Source of the DNA: Thunnus maccoyii
Taxonomy: Eukaryota > Chordata > Actinopteri > Scombriformes > Scombridae
Reading direction: 5' to 3'
Assembly (NCBI RefSeq): GCF_910596095.1
Contig: NC_056535.1
Span: 29,325,505 to 29,389,504 of the forward strand
Length of the DNA stretch: 64,000 nt
The position numbers and the translations under genes were made by a program. Every line of letters starts with the position of its first letter. The first letter of the stretch is position 1. Shown piece after piece: positions 35,601 to 47,720 of the stretch. The notes under the pieces were generated by a model. The model did not search any database and was not told the origin of the DNA. It saw only the letters and a program-made list of their open reading frames with translations.

Positions 35601-38600
35601 TGATGACAGCCAGGTCTTTTATTATTCTTGCACAACTGTCTAAAAATATATGATGTATCAGTCCTGCTTTTTGCAGTCAAACAAAAGTGATTAAAGTTGT
35701 GAATCAATGTCCAGCTTAAGAAAAACCAAAACCATTATATATACAGTATATCAAGATTTTTTGGCCATATCAACCAGCCCTACACAAGATTTTTAGGGCC
35801 ACACTCGGCATCGCAGGACCACATGACACCCACTGGCCAAAAATTCCTTTTTTCCCCGTTCACAATCATCACAAACAGGAAGTCTATAATACAATTAATA
35901 GATTTTTCTGTGTGCCACAAACACCTAATGTTAATTTTCGCTAGCAAAAAACAGGCCTAAAACCATTAAAACAAAACATACTCACTGGAAAAACTGATCA
36001 TCCAACTCATTGATGGTTCTTTTATTACAACCAAACGCTGATCAAGACTGTTTTTAGGCAACCACAATGTTGCAATTAACTTAAGTGAACTGAAAACACG
36101 CTGTGAAATAGCAGCAGCTACACCTATACGCAATGGTTACTTTATGTAAGCAACGTTGTCGCCATGGTAGCAACTTGTCAATCAGAATGTAGCCACGCCC
36201 TAAAGCATATACTGTTTTATCGTCTATTTTACTCTAAGACTTGAAACTTGCAATTAAGACCATAAATTCAATAGGAAATAGTTTACTGAGATAATAAATC
36301 AAGAAGAGAGAAGTAGGGTCATTTTCTCATAGATTTCCATACAATCAGACTTCTTTTTGCAGCCAGTAGAGTCGCCCCCTGATGGCCATTAGATAGAATG
36401 CAGGTTTTTGGCACTTCCGCATTGGCTTCTCTTTTCAGCCCCGGAGGTTGCTGCTTGATGGTGAGCAGCCTTCATTGGAATGAATAGGGCGCCATCTTGG
36501 ATGGCAGTATCCAGTTATCTTTTAATGTGGTTGGAAGGTTTATCACACACACTGCACAGCGGTTTATAATATTTAATAATTTTATCTTCCATCTTGATGA
36601 TCACCAGGTAAATTGATTTGATTGGCTGACACAATATTGCCACAATATTTAATTTTGTTGTGGCAAACGATGAACCAGGTTCAACCTTTTTACTGGATGA
36701 CGTGACTTTTCATTTTTGAACTGGAGGTCGGAGGAGGCTACATTGAGCCCCTTACTTCACAATGATTAAATAAAACATAACACAATGCTGTTAAAATTAA
36801 AAATAATAATAATAAATAATAATATTATAATAAAATGCCTTTGTCTTGTAGTTTATCTTGATAAAAATTTGCTGCTCATTATTCCATCTCCCACTTTCCC
36901 CTGTCTGCATCACTGGAACAGCTGTAATCTCCTGAAGGAGGCGCCCTTCACTGCCTGCCACAGCCACGTAGACCCACAGCCCTACACAACTGCCTGTTCC
37001 AACACTTTATGCAAATATCCTGCAGTGGACGGTCTAGACTGTCAGTTTCTGGAGGCCTACGTCAGAGCCTGCAGCCTGTACAGCAGTAATACACCAACGG
37101 GCTGGAGGACAAAAGCTATATGCTGTAAGACTTTTCTTCAATGCACTGAAAAAACGAACTACCTACACAATACAACCCCACTGTAACAAGACCTCAACAA
37201 AAACAGGATTTTATGTGAACCAGAAAGGCTTCCAGATTGTATGAATTGTTTTAGGGAGCCCTTGGCAGAGTATTGTAGTTTCTCAGGAACATGGGAGGTT
37301 TTTGGCCACAGCAGTAGTTAGGAGTAATTCTCTTGTGAAGATGTGAGTTTGTACCCTGATATTTTACCAAAAACATCAATAGTATGTGGAATTGCAGGTA
37401 AAGAGGTTACTGGATTTGAAATGTACAGGAGCAAATCATCAGCATACAGTGAAAAATCTGGGTTTCTCCTAATCATAAGTAATGAGGAACAATTTACTAA
37501 CTACCCAGTATGATGCACCATAAGGGTGCACAAACAGAATAACTAATAATTAAATAAGCAGTAATAAATTAGTAAACAACTGGCTTAATGGCTTTATTAA
37601 TGGTTAATAAATCATTTACTAATGTTTTATAGATCAACAACATTTGGGTTGCCACTTCTTTTTAGTTAGCGCTTCAGTCCATCAGGAAGATGCTTCCAAA
37701 TCGACTGCTTACCATGTGGAAAAGAGCTCCATGTATAAACAGCCTATTTACAACTGCAGACCTCTAGGGTCTAGCACCACCTATTTTGCAAGGACACGTG
37801 GGTGAACTTTGCTGTGGTGTGACTAGAGCTTAGACCAATTTTTTTATTAAAACTTGATTCAATAACATTTATGGATTATAAAAGTGGCCTTATTATTTAT
37901 CTATAAAGCATTAGTAAACATGACATCAAGCAATGACAGGCCTGAGTACAAAAATCAAATACTAAGGATATTTATACTAATTTCTGAGCAAAAAAGTTTA
38001 ATTTGACTTTATAAAGAGGAAGCAGTACCAGTTTCATGTGTTGTTCTGCTGGTTTTCCTTCAGCCTGTAACATCTCTCTCTGTGTCTCTCTGTGCAGCTG
38101 AGTCCCTTTGTCAAGATCGTTTCTGCAGTGCTCATGAGTTCTGCGGTCAGGACATCCACACCAGTGAAACCCGTTGCCACTGTCGGGCCGTATTTGCCTC
38201 CACATACAGATCTCAAAACACTTTAGGTGAGACAGCTTTAACACAACAAAGCGTCCTGCTGCCTGTTGCATGAGCTGAACTCAAGTCTGAGTGTAAAAGT
38301 CAACACCAACTACTACATTTTAACGAGTTAGCTTCACACTAAACTAGCTAACTTGTTCAGTTGCACCATCTCCACTAACAGGATAAAAAAACTCTGTCTC
38401 ATTGATGTTCCTCACATCCCACGTCTGTCAGCTTGGGGCGTTATCAAGCTGGTCCAGATCTATTTGAACTACATTATATGCTTTTGGGTAGTTTAATTAA
38501 TAACATTGCAAAATATTTAGTAAACTGATGTTTTGTGTGAATAATCCTAATTTGTGAATGTCTGATGTCTGGCAGATTAATGCAGTAAAGTAAAATCCTC

Positions 38601-41600
38601 TGAAAAGTAAAAGTAGTATAAAATATAAATACTTAAGTGTGGTACAAGTACCTTTAAATTACTGTAAATGCGTCTTCTTTCCTCTTCCCTATTTCATGGT
38701 TCTTTGGCTGTACTTCACATGGTTTAATTCAAGGATAGGTGAGAATAGAATAGGTGATATTATTTATGCCCTCAGAACAACTCCAGAATCAAAGAAATGT
38801 TCAAAAGAAACGTTTTTAAAAGAACTCTTAAGGCTTCAATCGTCACACCAGCATTAAAAATGCCAACATTTTCTATCAAATCAATTCATTTAAATGAGCT
38901 TGCTGCAATCAGTGAATACGCTTGTTGTGGTGAAGTAATTCTGTGCAGAACTTTGCTTTACTCTGCAAATTTGCGCCATCAACCAACAGCAATCAAACTG
39001 GAGAGTCCAAAAGAGAGAAAGCTATTGTGGCTCCCCTTTCATTTAACATCCTCTATATGAGTATAAATTGCTCCTCAAAGGGACAATGGTTCATAGACAG
39101 TTATGAGACAGCAATTGATGGTAGAAATACGTACCCTGAATAAACTGTGAGAACTGTCTGAGTAGTTCAGAGAGCTATCGTGACTGTCTGTCTTTAGCAT
39201 GATCCTGGCTTACTAGCGAGTATGTCCAGCTACAGTCGTACATCTACTAGCCCTGTGAGTATTTACGATGCCAGTAAACTTCTAGAATCACCTATTTTGC
39301 AAAGACACATGGGTGAACTTTGATGTGCCCTTCTCTGGTGTGACTAGAGCTTAACATACCATTCATTTTTTGTTATCAAAATAGGATTCAGGTTCACGCC
39401 TGTCTGTTGAAACAGAAATGCTCCATTTTAATCAATACAGCTGTTGTGTTTCACTTGTACTATATGTATGTAACCGAAGAATTTGATTAGAACCAACTGC
39501 TGGCTTCACAATCCACAATGCACTCACAAGGTTGCAACGTAATTTTTTTTGTGAATGTTGCATGTATGTTTTACTTTCACTTGTGTGTGTTCAGGTGAGG
39601 CGGTCTGCAATGAGACCTCTCGGTCGATTAATCTGGTTGGTTGTCTCCTGGGGGACAAAGGCATCCAATACTCTGACTTACACCTCTATGACAAGACCTG
39701 CAGAGCTGAGATAGACAATGTGACCCACATGGTGACCATAGGCTTCGACAGCAAAACCAACCCCTGTGGGACGATGGTCAGGGTGGGTGTCTCTCCTCTA
39801 CTTATTGACTCTCAACAAGCGGCCAGATCTCCTTTGTAGTGTTTAATCATTCTATAGTTGCAGCTCTGACCTGTGACCACCTGGGTTTCTTTTAATGTTG
39901 CTGATCTGTGAATGTCTAAAAAATGTCTTGACTCCTTGTGACCCTGCAGCTGGATGAAAACGGCAACATTGTCAACAAGAATGGCATAATCGTGGAGACC
40001 ACCAAACAGGAACTGATGGATTTCACTTGCCCCTTTGTTATACCAGAGATAAAAATCGATTTCTCAGTGGGCATCAAAGTCAATAGTGCCAACAGCAGGT
40101 GGGTCATCTGCAGGGGTTTAACGATGTATTGTGGCACAGCATACTGCAACACAAAAAATGTGATAATATGCATCGTGAACCAGATTCTTTTCTCCAGATT
40201 CAAACTCCTCCCTCTAATTTTCTCCTAATCAAAATCATATTGATGAAGAACACACATTTAACCAATGCAGACTTAATAATAAGAATACCATTCTTCATTA
40301 TATCCTGCTGCTATTGATCTAAAATTTTGAATCCATATGTGAAAATTGTTCACCTAGTGTTAATCAAGTAGCGCCTGGTAACAGCTTCCTACCACTTCCT
40401 CTTCCTCTTATTTTAACCCCTTGATTTCATCATTGTCAACTGTATGCCACATCATACTGATGCTGGCATACACAATAAAACCACCCTGCTACAGCAAACT
40501 TCTGAACAGGACCATGTATGATTTCTTCTGCTAGCCCCCTTTAAAAGCACTTTAAACATATAATCCATTTTACACACATATTTTATAGGATAAAACGACA
40601 AAAAAAATCCAAATACCATTTGGTTTGTTGAAATAAGAATCACTTAAAATTATCATTAATTTGCAGCTGAAAATATTTTAGACATTTAACGTAAATATTT
40701 AAACTTTCAAAAATAACATAAATGTAGCTGACTGTATTGTGACACTCTGACAGGAGGGTGTATGTAGTTCTGTTGGTTTAGAGATCTTTGTAGTTTGTGA
40801 ATATAAGATAACTGAAGTAAGTGTGTGTGTGTGTCCAGCACTGTGATCCAGTATGTTACATCTGGAGTTTGGAATTACACTCTGACCATGAAGGCGTACA
40901 CCGACGCCGGCCGTACACAGCTTGTGGATTCGAACACCGAGCTCCACCTGGACCAGAAGGTCTGGTTTGCGCTGGAGACGGACGGGCTGGATAGTGAAAT
41001 CATTTCTTTGGTGACGCAATCCTGCTATGCAACCAGCGAACCATCACCCGATGCGAGTCTGAGATATGATCTCATCATTGATGGGTGAGAGACACAAAGA
41101 GGTTGTTACCCAGTCTGTGGACGCTGAGTTTTCTGTAGTCAGTTTTATTTAAGAGCCCCAAAATCTTACATTGTCACTGGTGCTGTTAGCTAAGAGGCTT
41201 TCTGTGGGCAAGAAATGTCTGGATGAGATGGCTCAGGGTGAATAAACCTTTGACTCTGTTGTTCAGATTGTTCGGTTGTCACTATGTGCTCATTAACATC
41301 ACTCACACCGAGTACAACTGAGTGCTGAATGGTCAGAGGTGCCAACATGCAAAACTTAAGTTGTTTTATATTCTAGTTCTACATGTAAAGCAAATATATA
41401 GGACATTAATAGTGGATTTCCACAGAAGACTTTGGGATATTTATACATTTCAGAAATTCCAACTCATTCTGCATGTGTGATGTGTGTTTTCCTGTTTCTG
41501 AGCAGCTGTGCGAACGCTGCTGACAAAACTGTGCAAGTGGAGCGCAACGGAGACGGAACATCCAGTTACTTCTCCTTTAACATGTTCGAGTTCTATGGGC

Positions 41601-42569
41601 AAAATGGACAAGTCTACCTGCACTGCAAGCTGAACCTGTGTGTCAAAGAAGGCAACACCTGTGCTCCGGTACGTTCCCAAAAAATAGTCACACAAACACA
41701 AATACAAATACAAGCTTCCCTTCATCCTACAACTGTTAAACCAGAACATCACTTTTCAGATGTATCAGGTTGGTGCTGTGCTTTTCAACAATATGATCAG
41801 TCAGTGTCATCCACCTATGATACACTAAATGACAATCTACCTTTGCAGCCATAAATTATGGTAAAAAATATGAGTCAAAAACCATCAGTATTAATCTGCT
41901 GCTATAACAGCCTCCACTCAGCCTCCAGATTTTGAAACACTGATGTTGGGTGATAAGTCCCGGCTTGCAGTTGGCATTCCAGGTCATCCTAAAGATGTTG
42001 GATAGGGTTGAGATCATGGTTCTGTGCAAACCAGTAAAGTTTTTTTACACCAAACTGAGAAAACCATTTCTTTATACACCTGACTTTGTTCACAGGGGCA
42101 TTGTCATGTTGGGTTAAGATATTCCTTCATTGGAACTAAGGGGCCCAAACCAGAAAAAAACAGACCCAGACCAAAAGCACACTAGTGTATGTGGACAGGG
42201 ACATTGCATTCCATACAGCCACATCACTTGTGTGGCTAAAAACATGAAAATTGAGTTCCCTGATATCTTCCATGGTTAAGGCGCATATCACATAACTGCA
42301 ACCTCTATGGTTTCATTCTGGCCAGGGGACCTTTGTTGTGTGCCACATCACATCATAAGTTCAATATATTCTGTCAGCTGTTTTAGCTGTGTTCAAATAT
42401 CTGGATCAGCATTGGAACTAAAGTGTGAACTGTCTGAACCCTAAAATTTTCTCTTTCTCTTTTTCTCTTCTCTCAGAGCTGCAACCCGACTTCAAGGACA
42501 CGCCGATCCACCAGGTATAAATATGCAGATGAAAAACCAGCCATCCTCATCATGGCCTGGAATACTTAG
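29631..42569 (+). CDS. Secreted VWD-C8-EGF-ZP domain protein (alpha-tectorin-like)
   Basis: Twelve exons: 29631-29713 (ATG), 30886-31120, 32643-32799, 34535-34628, 34761-34823, 36922-37124, 38098-38226, 39595-39782, 39950-40098, 40839-41084, 41506-41668, 42477-42569 (TAG). All have GT/AG borders and compatible phases: 1803 nt, 600 residues. Residues 1-19 are a signal peptide (MLRLLLYLTAAV). A VWD domain follows, ending at GLCGN (169-173). About 210-277 is a C8 domain (CNLLKEAPFTACHSHVDP). About 279-312 is a Cys-rich EGF-like module. About 325-565 is a ZP polymerisation domain with conserved cysteines. RTRR (577-580) is a furin-type site before a 20-residue tail with AILIM. At least six N-glycosylation sequons are present. 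Family members form extracellular filaments in the tectorial membrane, mucus or egg coats. It is far shorter than TECTA itself. No membrane anchor is seen. The exact orthologue is unknown. Confidence 0.9.
29714..30560. other. First intron of the ZP gene, unassigned part
   Basis: Open frames at 29876-30189 have no recognisable domain. The slightly GC-richer composition suggests a fragment of an old retroelement, but I cannot place it. Confidence 0.35.
30560..30730 (+). repeat. Possible LINE 3'-end fragment
   Basis: The segment AAGCCCATCTAGGGACGGGC, then GCAAACTAGC and a tail with AATAAAG, resembles the 3' ends of fish non-LTR retrotransposons. Identification rests on this motif only. Confidence 0.35.
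31430..31858 (+). mobile_element. Possible solo LTR or LTR remnant
   Basis: A TATA-like GGTATAAAAACTAC (about 31659) is followed by AGCATTAAAGAACACTTTGC (poly(A)-like ATTAAA) and a T-rich segment ending ATTTGACATGACA. The spacing resembles U3-R-U5. Boundaries and target duplication could not be fixed, and no coding part is present. Confidence 0.33.
31859..34534. other. Introns 2-3 of the ZP gene, unassigned
   Basis: Apart from the coding exon at 32643-32799, I see only AT-rich sequence and a short (CA)n run near 33138. Open frames of up to 144 codons lack domains and splice support. Confidence 0.4.
35077..35782. mobile_element. hAT-like non-autonomous element (TAGGGCTGGGCGATAT ends)
   Basis: Ends TAGGGCTGGGCGATAT and ATATCAACCAGCCCTA are inverted repeats, a very common end type of short hAT-like elements. 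The flanking 8-mers do not match well, so the duplication is lost or diverged. It lies in the ZP-gene intron before the C8 exon. Confidence 0.65.
36090..36530. repeat. Dispersed fish-type repeat, copy B
   Basis: It matches the repeat at 13536-14090: TAGCAACTTGTCAATCA, GTTTTATCGTCTATTTTACT, GTAGGGTCATTTTCTCATAG and TCGCCCCCTGATGGCCATTA, in the same order and orientation. Confidence 0.65.
37200..38090. other. ZP-gene intron between C8 and EGF-like exons
   Basis: Non-coding. The phrase TGCAAGGACACGTGGGTGAACTTTG (about 37777) recurs imperfectly near 39298, so a short repeat is present in two introns of this gene. Confidence 0.4.
38460..38652. repeat. Fragment of the AAGTAC-rich dispersed element
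   Basis: It shares TTTGAACTACATTATAT, GGTAGTTTAAT, TAAAAGTAGTATAAAAT and TACTTAAGTG-type motifs with the element at 19711-20515. Confidence 0.45.
41925..42230 (-). pseudogene. Decayed Tc1-type transposase fragment in the last ZP-gene intron
   Basis: Read on the - strand, the sequence encodes HDNAPVNKVRCIKKWF, then FGVKKL, then AQNHDLNPIQHL followed by a stop. These are the last catalytic motifs of a Tc1 transposase (HDNAPxH..., DLNPIEHLW). Stops and gaps show that it is dead. It is a different subfamily from the copy at 1451-2947 and lacks visible terminal repeats. Confidence 0.72.
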
Positions 42570-42754
42570 GTAAGATAAATCTCTGCTGCTGAACAGGGCT
42601 GCAGGTGACTAATAAGCACCAGTGAAGGTACAGCGGCTCTGATGGTGAAGACCCACTGGAAGCGGAAAAATTTGTAATATCACCCCCATTACTTCTCACT
42701 CGTCACTATGGGACGATGACAGCAAAGCAGAGATATTTACAGCATAATCACAAC

Positions 42755-42760
42755 AATAAA
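42755..42760 (+). promoter_or_regulatory. Candidate poly(A) signal of the ZP-domain gene
   Basis: AATAAA lies about 186 bases after the TAG stop at 42567-42569. Confidence 0.5.
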
Positions 42761-45077
42761 GGGCCACTGCGTGTGTGTTTCGGTAATATTTAAGTTTTAG
42801 CAGATTGAAAACAGGTTATATGTTTCTGGAATCAGTCGTGTTTGACCCTGTATCACTATGGATCACAAGGAGAAGATCTTTGCTGTTGCTCTGGTCCTCC
42901 TTCATCATTTCATTTGCCTTCGTCCCTGTAGTCTCAAAGGGAAGGGTCGTATAGCAGGAGAATTCCCAAAACTGCAACAATGCTCTCCTCTACGGACATC
43001 TTCCTGGAGCTTCCTGGTCCACCACCAAACCACTTTGTCTGTTTCACTGCATCACTTCCGGCTGAATTTGCATACAGTTGAATTTCTGAATCACATTTTT
43101 TGTGCCGCTGGTCAGTCTTGTGTTGCCTGGAATCCCACAGTGCCTTGTAAAGGGAACTTGTGTCCCACAGAAAATGAATGGGAGCAAACTTTGTGTTACG
43201 CCGCTTCCAGTAGGTCTTCGCTGTAAGTCTAGTTTTAAGAAATAAGCAGTTGCAAATTAAATTTTGAATCATTTTGGGTTGATGCAGAATTCATTTGTGG
43301 TGAATACTGACCTTTGAATTTGTCCGTACAAGCAAGATAAAGGTTTGACAACAAAGCGACAGTGGTTACCATCTCACCCCATGATCACCTGTTATAATGT
43401 GGCCAACGTTCCTTACTTGACAACATGCATACATGATAACAAGACCAAGAGATATGGTTAGAGACTAATTTCTGGAGCAGTCACTGGCACTCCTTACGCT
43501 GTGTGCACAACTTCACGCATTGCCGGATTAATGGAGGCCTAAAGACATTCATTCCAATGGAGGATGAATAACAGACAGGAATGGATTAGTTCTTGCTTGT
43601 GGCCGTTGAATCCGCTGGTCCATTGGTCCACTGGATCACAGATTCATTGGATTTTTCCAAACTCTAAGTTGAAACTGGACTGTCAATAAAATCAGAAGTA
43701 GGCAGTAAACAAGACGTTTTGGTGTTTGTTCAGGCAGAAGTAAACTGATTAAATTTTTTTCCACATTAAGAGTTTAGTTATGGTTTGTACAACTGATATT
43801 ACAATGTAACATGCTATGTTTTCAACATATTCCCTCCAACATGTATCATTACTGAAGGGCTTTGCTGCTTATGATCACATGAATATTTGTTTGACCATTT
43901 CACTAATAATGAGACCCACAATAACCGTCTATTGTTGGGTCATAAAGGCAGGAATGCCCAGATGAAGGAAGGAGTAGGCTTTCCTCCATGTTGTTTTGGT
44001 AGTTTGGTCCCAGAGGCAGGGATCATGTCAAAAAAAAGGAGCAAGTTATGCAAACTGCGCAGGCAAACCATGTAATATAAAAAGAACTGTGTCTTCTGTT
44101 TATGTCCTTTTCAGAGTCTATCAGGGCCTTTACAACTCTGCTGTTTACCTTACTATCTGGAACAGAAGTTTTCCTGCTGTGATAACTTTCCAGAGTTGTC
44201 TTTGCAGGTTGCCTCCATGGTGACTCGGACTGGACAACAAGCAGTAGATCTCTGCAACGATTGCTGATCAAGAATCTGGACACCTGAATCCCTTCAATTT
44301 TGTAAACGACATCTCCTGAAAAGATTAGCTCAGTTGTGATTGCTCTGAAGCCATTCAGCACACAGAACTGTAACAACCAGACAGCGCCGACCCTCCTCCA
44401 GCATCGACTGGGTTGATTCAGTTCAGTTCTGAGTTTCCAAGAATGATTAATCTGAGATGGTTTATTTGATTTAATCCAGTTGGGAGGCGAAAACCACCTT
44501 AATGATCAGCCAAATCCATAAAATGTGAACATTACAACCAGAGCATGGATAGTTTCTCATCAACATATCTGAGCAAATCTTTGACTGAGTGTCCAGAATG
44601 TGTTGCTGTGCCCTCCTCAGTGATTTACACATTATACAAACCAAACATGCAGCCCAAACACAAAAGAGTTTTAGTAATATTTCTTTAAAGATGCAAATCT
44701 TGATAGAACAGTTTTCAGCAGACCAGGGAAGTGTTGCACCTTTATACACTATCTCCAGGATGTTGCACGGTTTTGTCATAATTGTTGTGGCCCAAAATTA
44801 TTTTGTTTACTGTAGCTTCTCTGCAAACTGCAAACAGGCTTCTAATTAGAGTTTTTCAGAAATATTTTGAAGATTGGACAAAATTTGAAGCTCATAAACG
44901 GTTGAATTTACATTAATTCCAGTAATTACAAGATTGGGATTTCCTGGAGGGACTAGTTCTACTACTTGATACTTTCACTCTACTGATACTAACATGGTGA
45001 AGGGATATAAATACTATGCTACCATATAAATACTATATTTACAGTCCGACCTAAAAACAACCTAAAATATATAAAAC
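42761..45077. other. Gene-free region 3' of the ZP-domain gene
   Basis: Several open frames up to 122 codons occur, without domains, splice partners or codon bias. No bounded repeat is recognised. Confidence 0.4.
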
Positions 45078-45900
45078 ATATTAGGAATAGTTGAAATAGT
45101 TTGACATTAGGATAAATTGGGAGCATTTGCTTTCTCTCTGAGAGTGAGATGAGAAAATTGATCATTAAAGGATACTAATGAGCAGAGCCAAACCAACAAT
45201 AAATTCATCTGCTTACAATTATCATATGTGTATCTAAAGCCTGATATATCTTATTCCTCTGTCCTCATACACATCAGTGAGCCACTGTTGCTCTGGGCGA
45301 CATGTTCCTTAGCCCCAAAAACCACAGTCACGTTTGTTTGTTTCTAAACGCCTCCACAGACTAATAAGTGCGATCACGTTTTCAGTCTCCAGAGGGTCCG
45401 GGTCAGCTTCACAAGCTTGTTGTGCTACATATCACAATTTCTTGACTTTGTACTGAATTTCTATGAGAAATTAATAATGTACAGTATAGTGCACACACAG
45501 AAATACTCTCTGGAGACTGAAAACGTGATCGTTGTTATTAGTCTTTGGAGACATTTCTAAACGAACTAGCGTGCCTGAACTCCTTGTGGCCGAGGAACAT
45601 GTCACCCTGTGCAGCGGTGTGACTCACTGATGTGTTTTTAATAGCTTTTGGACAACAACTAAGGTTTACGGCACAGAGGAATAAGATATATCAGGCTTTG
45701 GTTACATACAGAATACTTAAAGTAGGATGAGTTCATTGTTGGTTTGGCTCTGCACATGTTGACAATAACAGAAATATAGAAAATTGCCATGCATATCCTT
45801 TAATCCCTTAAACACAGAGCTGGAGTCAGTATACGGTTAGCTTAGCTTAGCATAAAGAATGGAAGCAGGGGGAAAAAGCTAGCCTCACTGACTTTTTGGC
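45078..45900. repeat. Dispersed MITE/SINE-like repeat split by a TTAA-flanked foldback element
   Basis: The left part (45078-45164, TAGTTTGACATTAGG, TCTGAGAGTGAGATGAGAAA) and the right part (45804-45900, AGCTGGAGTCAGTATACGGT, TAGCTTAGCTTAGCATAAAG, GCAGGGGGAAAAAGCTAGCC) are two halves of one common fish repeat. A relative lies at 58345-58520. Confidence 0.65.
45169..45799. mobile_element. piggyBac-like foldback MITE with TTAA target duplication
   Basis: It is flanked by TTAA at 45165-45168 and 45800-45803. Ends are AGGATACTAATG and GCATATCCT. The arms are long inverted repeats: AAAGCCTGATATATCTTATT at the left matches AATAAGATATATCAGGCTTT at the right, and ATCACGTTTTCAGTCTCCAG at the left matches CTGGAGACTGAAAACGTGAT at the right. 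It has no coding capacity. Confidence 0.75.
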
Positions 45901-46249
45901 CTCCACCCACACTTCCCTCACTTGCATTGTAAAATGAGGAAGAGGAAGAACATGAGGGAGATATTAATAAGTAAGTGTGGTTTTACATGACACAGGTTAC
46001 CCCGAATCACATTTGACAAATTTATGTACTAGCCCTCAAGTACAGGAAGAGAGGTCAAAATTATAGTACATCTTACAAAAAGAGAAAAAAGGGTTTAAAG
46101 GATTTAAACATAACTCTTAAAAAAATTGACACAAACTGAAATGGAGGATTTCTTGGGGAGCAACAGAAATAAGTAGTTCCAGCACATAACTCCCCCTAAA
46201 ACTACAAACTGTGGTTTTGTGTACATATTATTGTTTAATGTCTGCCAGT

Positions 46250-46428
46250 GCAGCAGTGTGGCTCACTGATGTGTTTATAGTTTTTGGGCAACAACTGATG
46301 TCTGAGAGGAATAAGATATATCAGGCTTTGGATACACACACAATACTTGTAATTAGAATGAGTTAATTGCATATGAAATTTGTTGACAATAAGAAAAATG
46401 TAGAAAATCACCAGAATTATCCTTTAAG
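46250..46428. repeat. Half copy of the TTAA foldback MITE
   Basis: It matches the right arm of the element at 45169-45799: TGTGGCTCACTGATGTGTTT, GGAATAAGATATATCAGGCT and TTGACAATAAGAAAAATGTA, ending ATTATCCT then TTAA. Only one arm remains. Confidence 0.65.
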
Positions 46429-47034
46429 ATTAAACATGGTAATTACTGAGCTTTAGAGATGTTGGTAGGTGTATTTCTGAACTTCGGAAAGAGCCAGGCT
46501 TTCCTTCTGCTTCCGGTCTTTATACTGAACTAAGTTATCACACAATAGTCCGGTTTTACCATGATTTTATATTTCCCTTTTTATATATATATAATTCTAC
46601 CGTATTCTTCACAGACAGCCTGGAGGCCTTTGTCAGTTTGTTCAGTTCATGACATCAGTTCAGTTCAATTATTTCTCCTCAGACATTAAAAGAAGATGTG
46701 TTATAAGAAGGTTTATGTCCAGTCTCTAGAAAACAGTAAATCTGAACGACACATCAACATGCTAATTGTTTATAAATTTCAGCTGAATTAAGAATTTACA
46801 TGAAAAATAACTCAAACTGTGGCCTTAATGACACCAAGACATGCTGTTCTGCTGTATCACTTTTATTATGCTGTCATTTCCATGCATGAAAAAAAAGAAA
46901 AAAAAAAGAAAGAAAAGAGGGCAAACGGGACAAACATGATGATTGTGAGTCCTTTCATTGATTCATCTATTCCTGACTCTAAGTGTCAAGTTGCAAAACT
47001 TGAGGTAAACGCCTTGAAAAATGAGCCCAACAAG

Positions 47035-47720
47035 TCAAAAACTCAGTTCTCACGCTGCTCTGAAGGGCTCGTATGGAACGCAGATTGGACCAAAACGTCT
47101 AGTTCAACATCCGCATTAATACGTCAAATTTGTACGTCTTAAGACAACATGAAATACTGTTAACACATCCATTCTGAAATTCTTAAGGCGTTTGGACCAT
47201 TAAGGCTTCCATGCTATTGGTTGACGTCAACATACCCACCACTTTTTGATGTAGGGGCTCTGTAGGCCTGTACATCTGCCTTTGGTGGGGTCTTGCTAGT
47301 GGGTACGTTTGGGTTACGCACCTATCACGTGTCTTGTATGCAACTGTGATTTAGTATTTTTGACAGTCCATTTGTGCGAGGTGGATAAATTTGTGTGGGT
47401 AATTTTGAACTCTGGTTGGACTCTGAGGATGCAGATGTTATTAATGTCGATGTAAATCAATATTATTTCTTAACCTTAATTCATACAAGGTAGGTTGAGT
47501 GTGGAATTGTTTCCTCTCTAGCAATGATTGTATGTAGGGTTTCCCCTCAGAAACTGAAGTGGTAGAACCCAATTTTAAACACCTTAAGATGTTCAAAATG
47601 GACGTGTTAATACAGTATTTTCTGTTGTTTTAAGACGTACAAACTTGACGAATTAATGAATGCTGAACTAGACATTTTGGTCCAATCCATGTTCCATAGG
47701 CTCGTTTGAGTTTTGTGATT
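47035..47720. repeat. Large inverted repeat (foldback element)
   Basis: The left arm (about 47040-47200) and right arm (about 47565-47715) are reverse complements at moderate identity. ATTGGACCAAAACGTCTAGT and TTTGTACGTCTTAAGACAAC at the left match their complements at the right. The spacer is about 365 bases. Open frames on opposite strands therefore end in the near-identical peptides LIRQICTS and LIRQVCTS, which are non-genic mirror images. Confidence 0.68.

Noticed and set aside
42858..43226. 122-codon + strand open frame after the ZP gene
   Set aside because: No domain, no splice partner, and an overlapping frame of similar length exists on the other strand.
46819..47142. 107-codon + strand frame and its - strand partner at 47630-47887
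   Set aside because: Their similar C-terminal peptides come from the two arms of an inverted repeat, not from paralogous genes.
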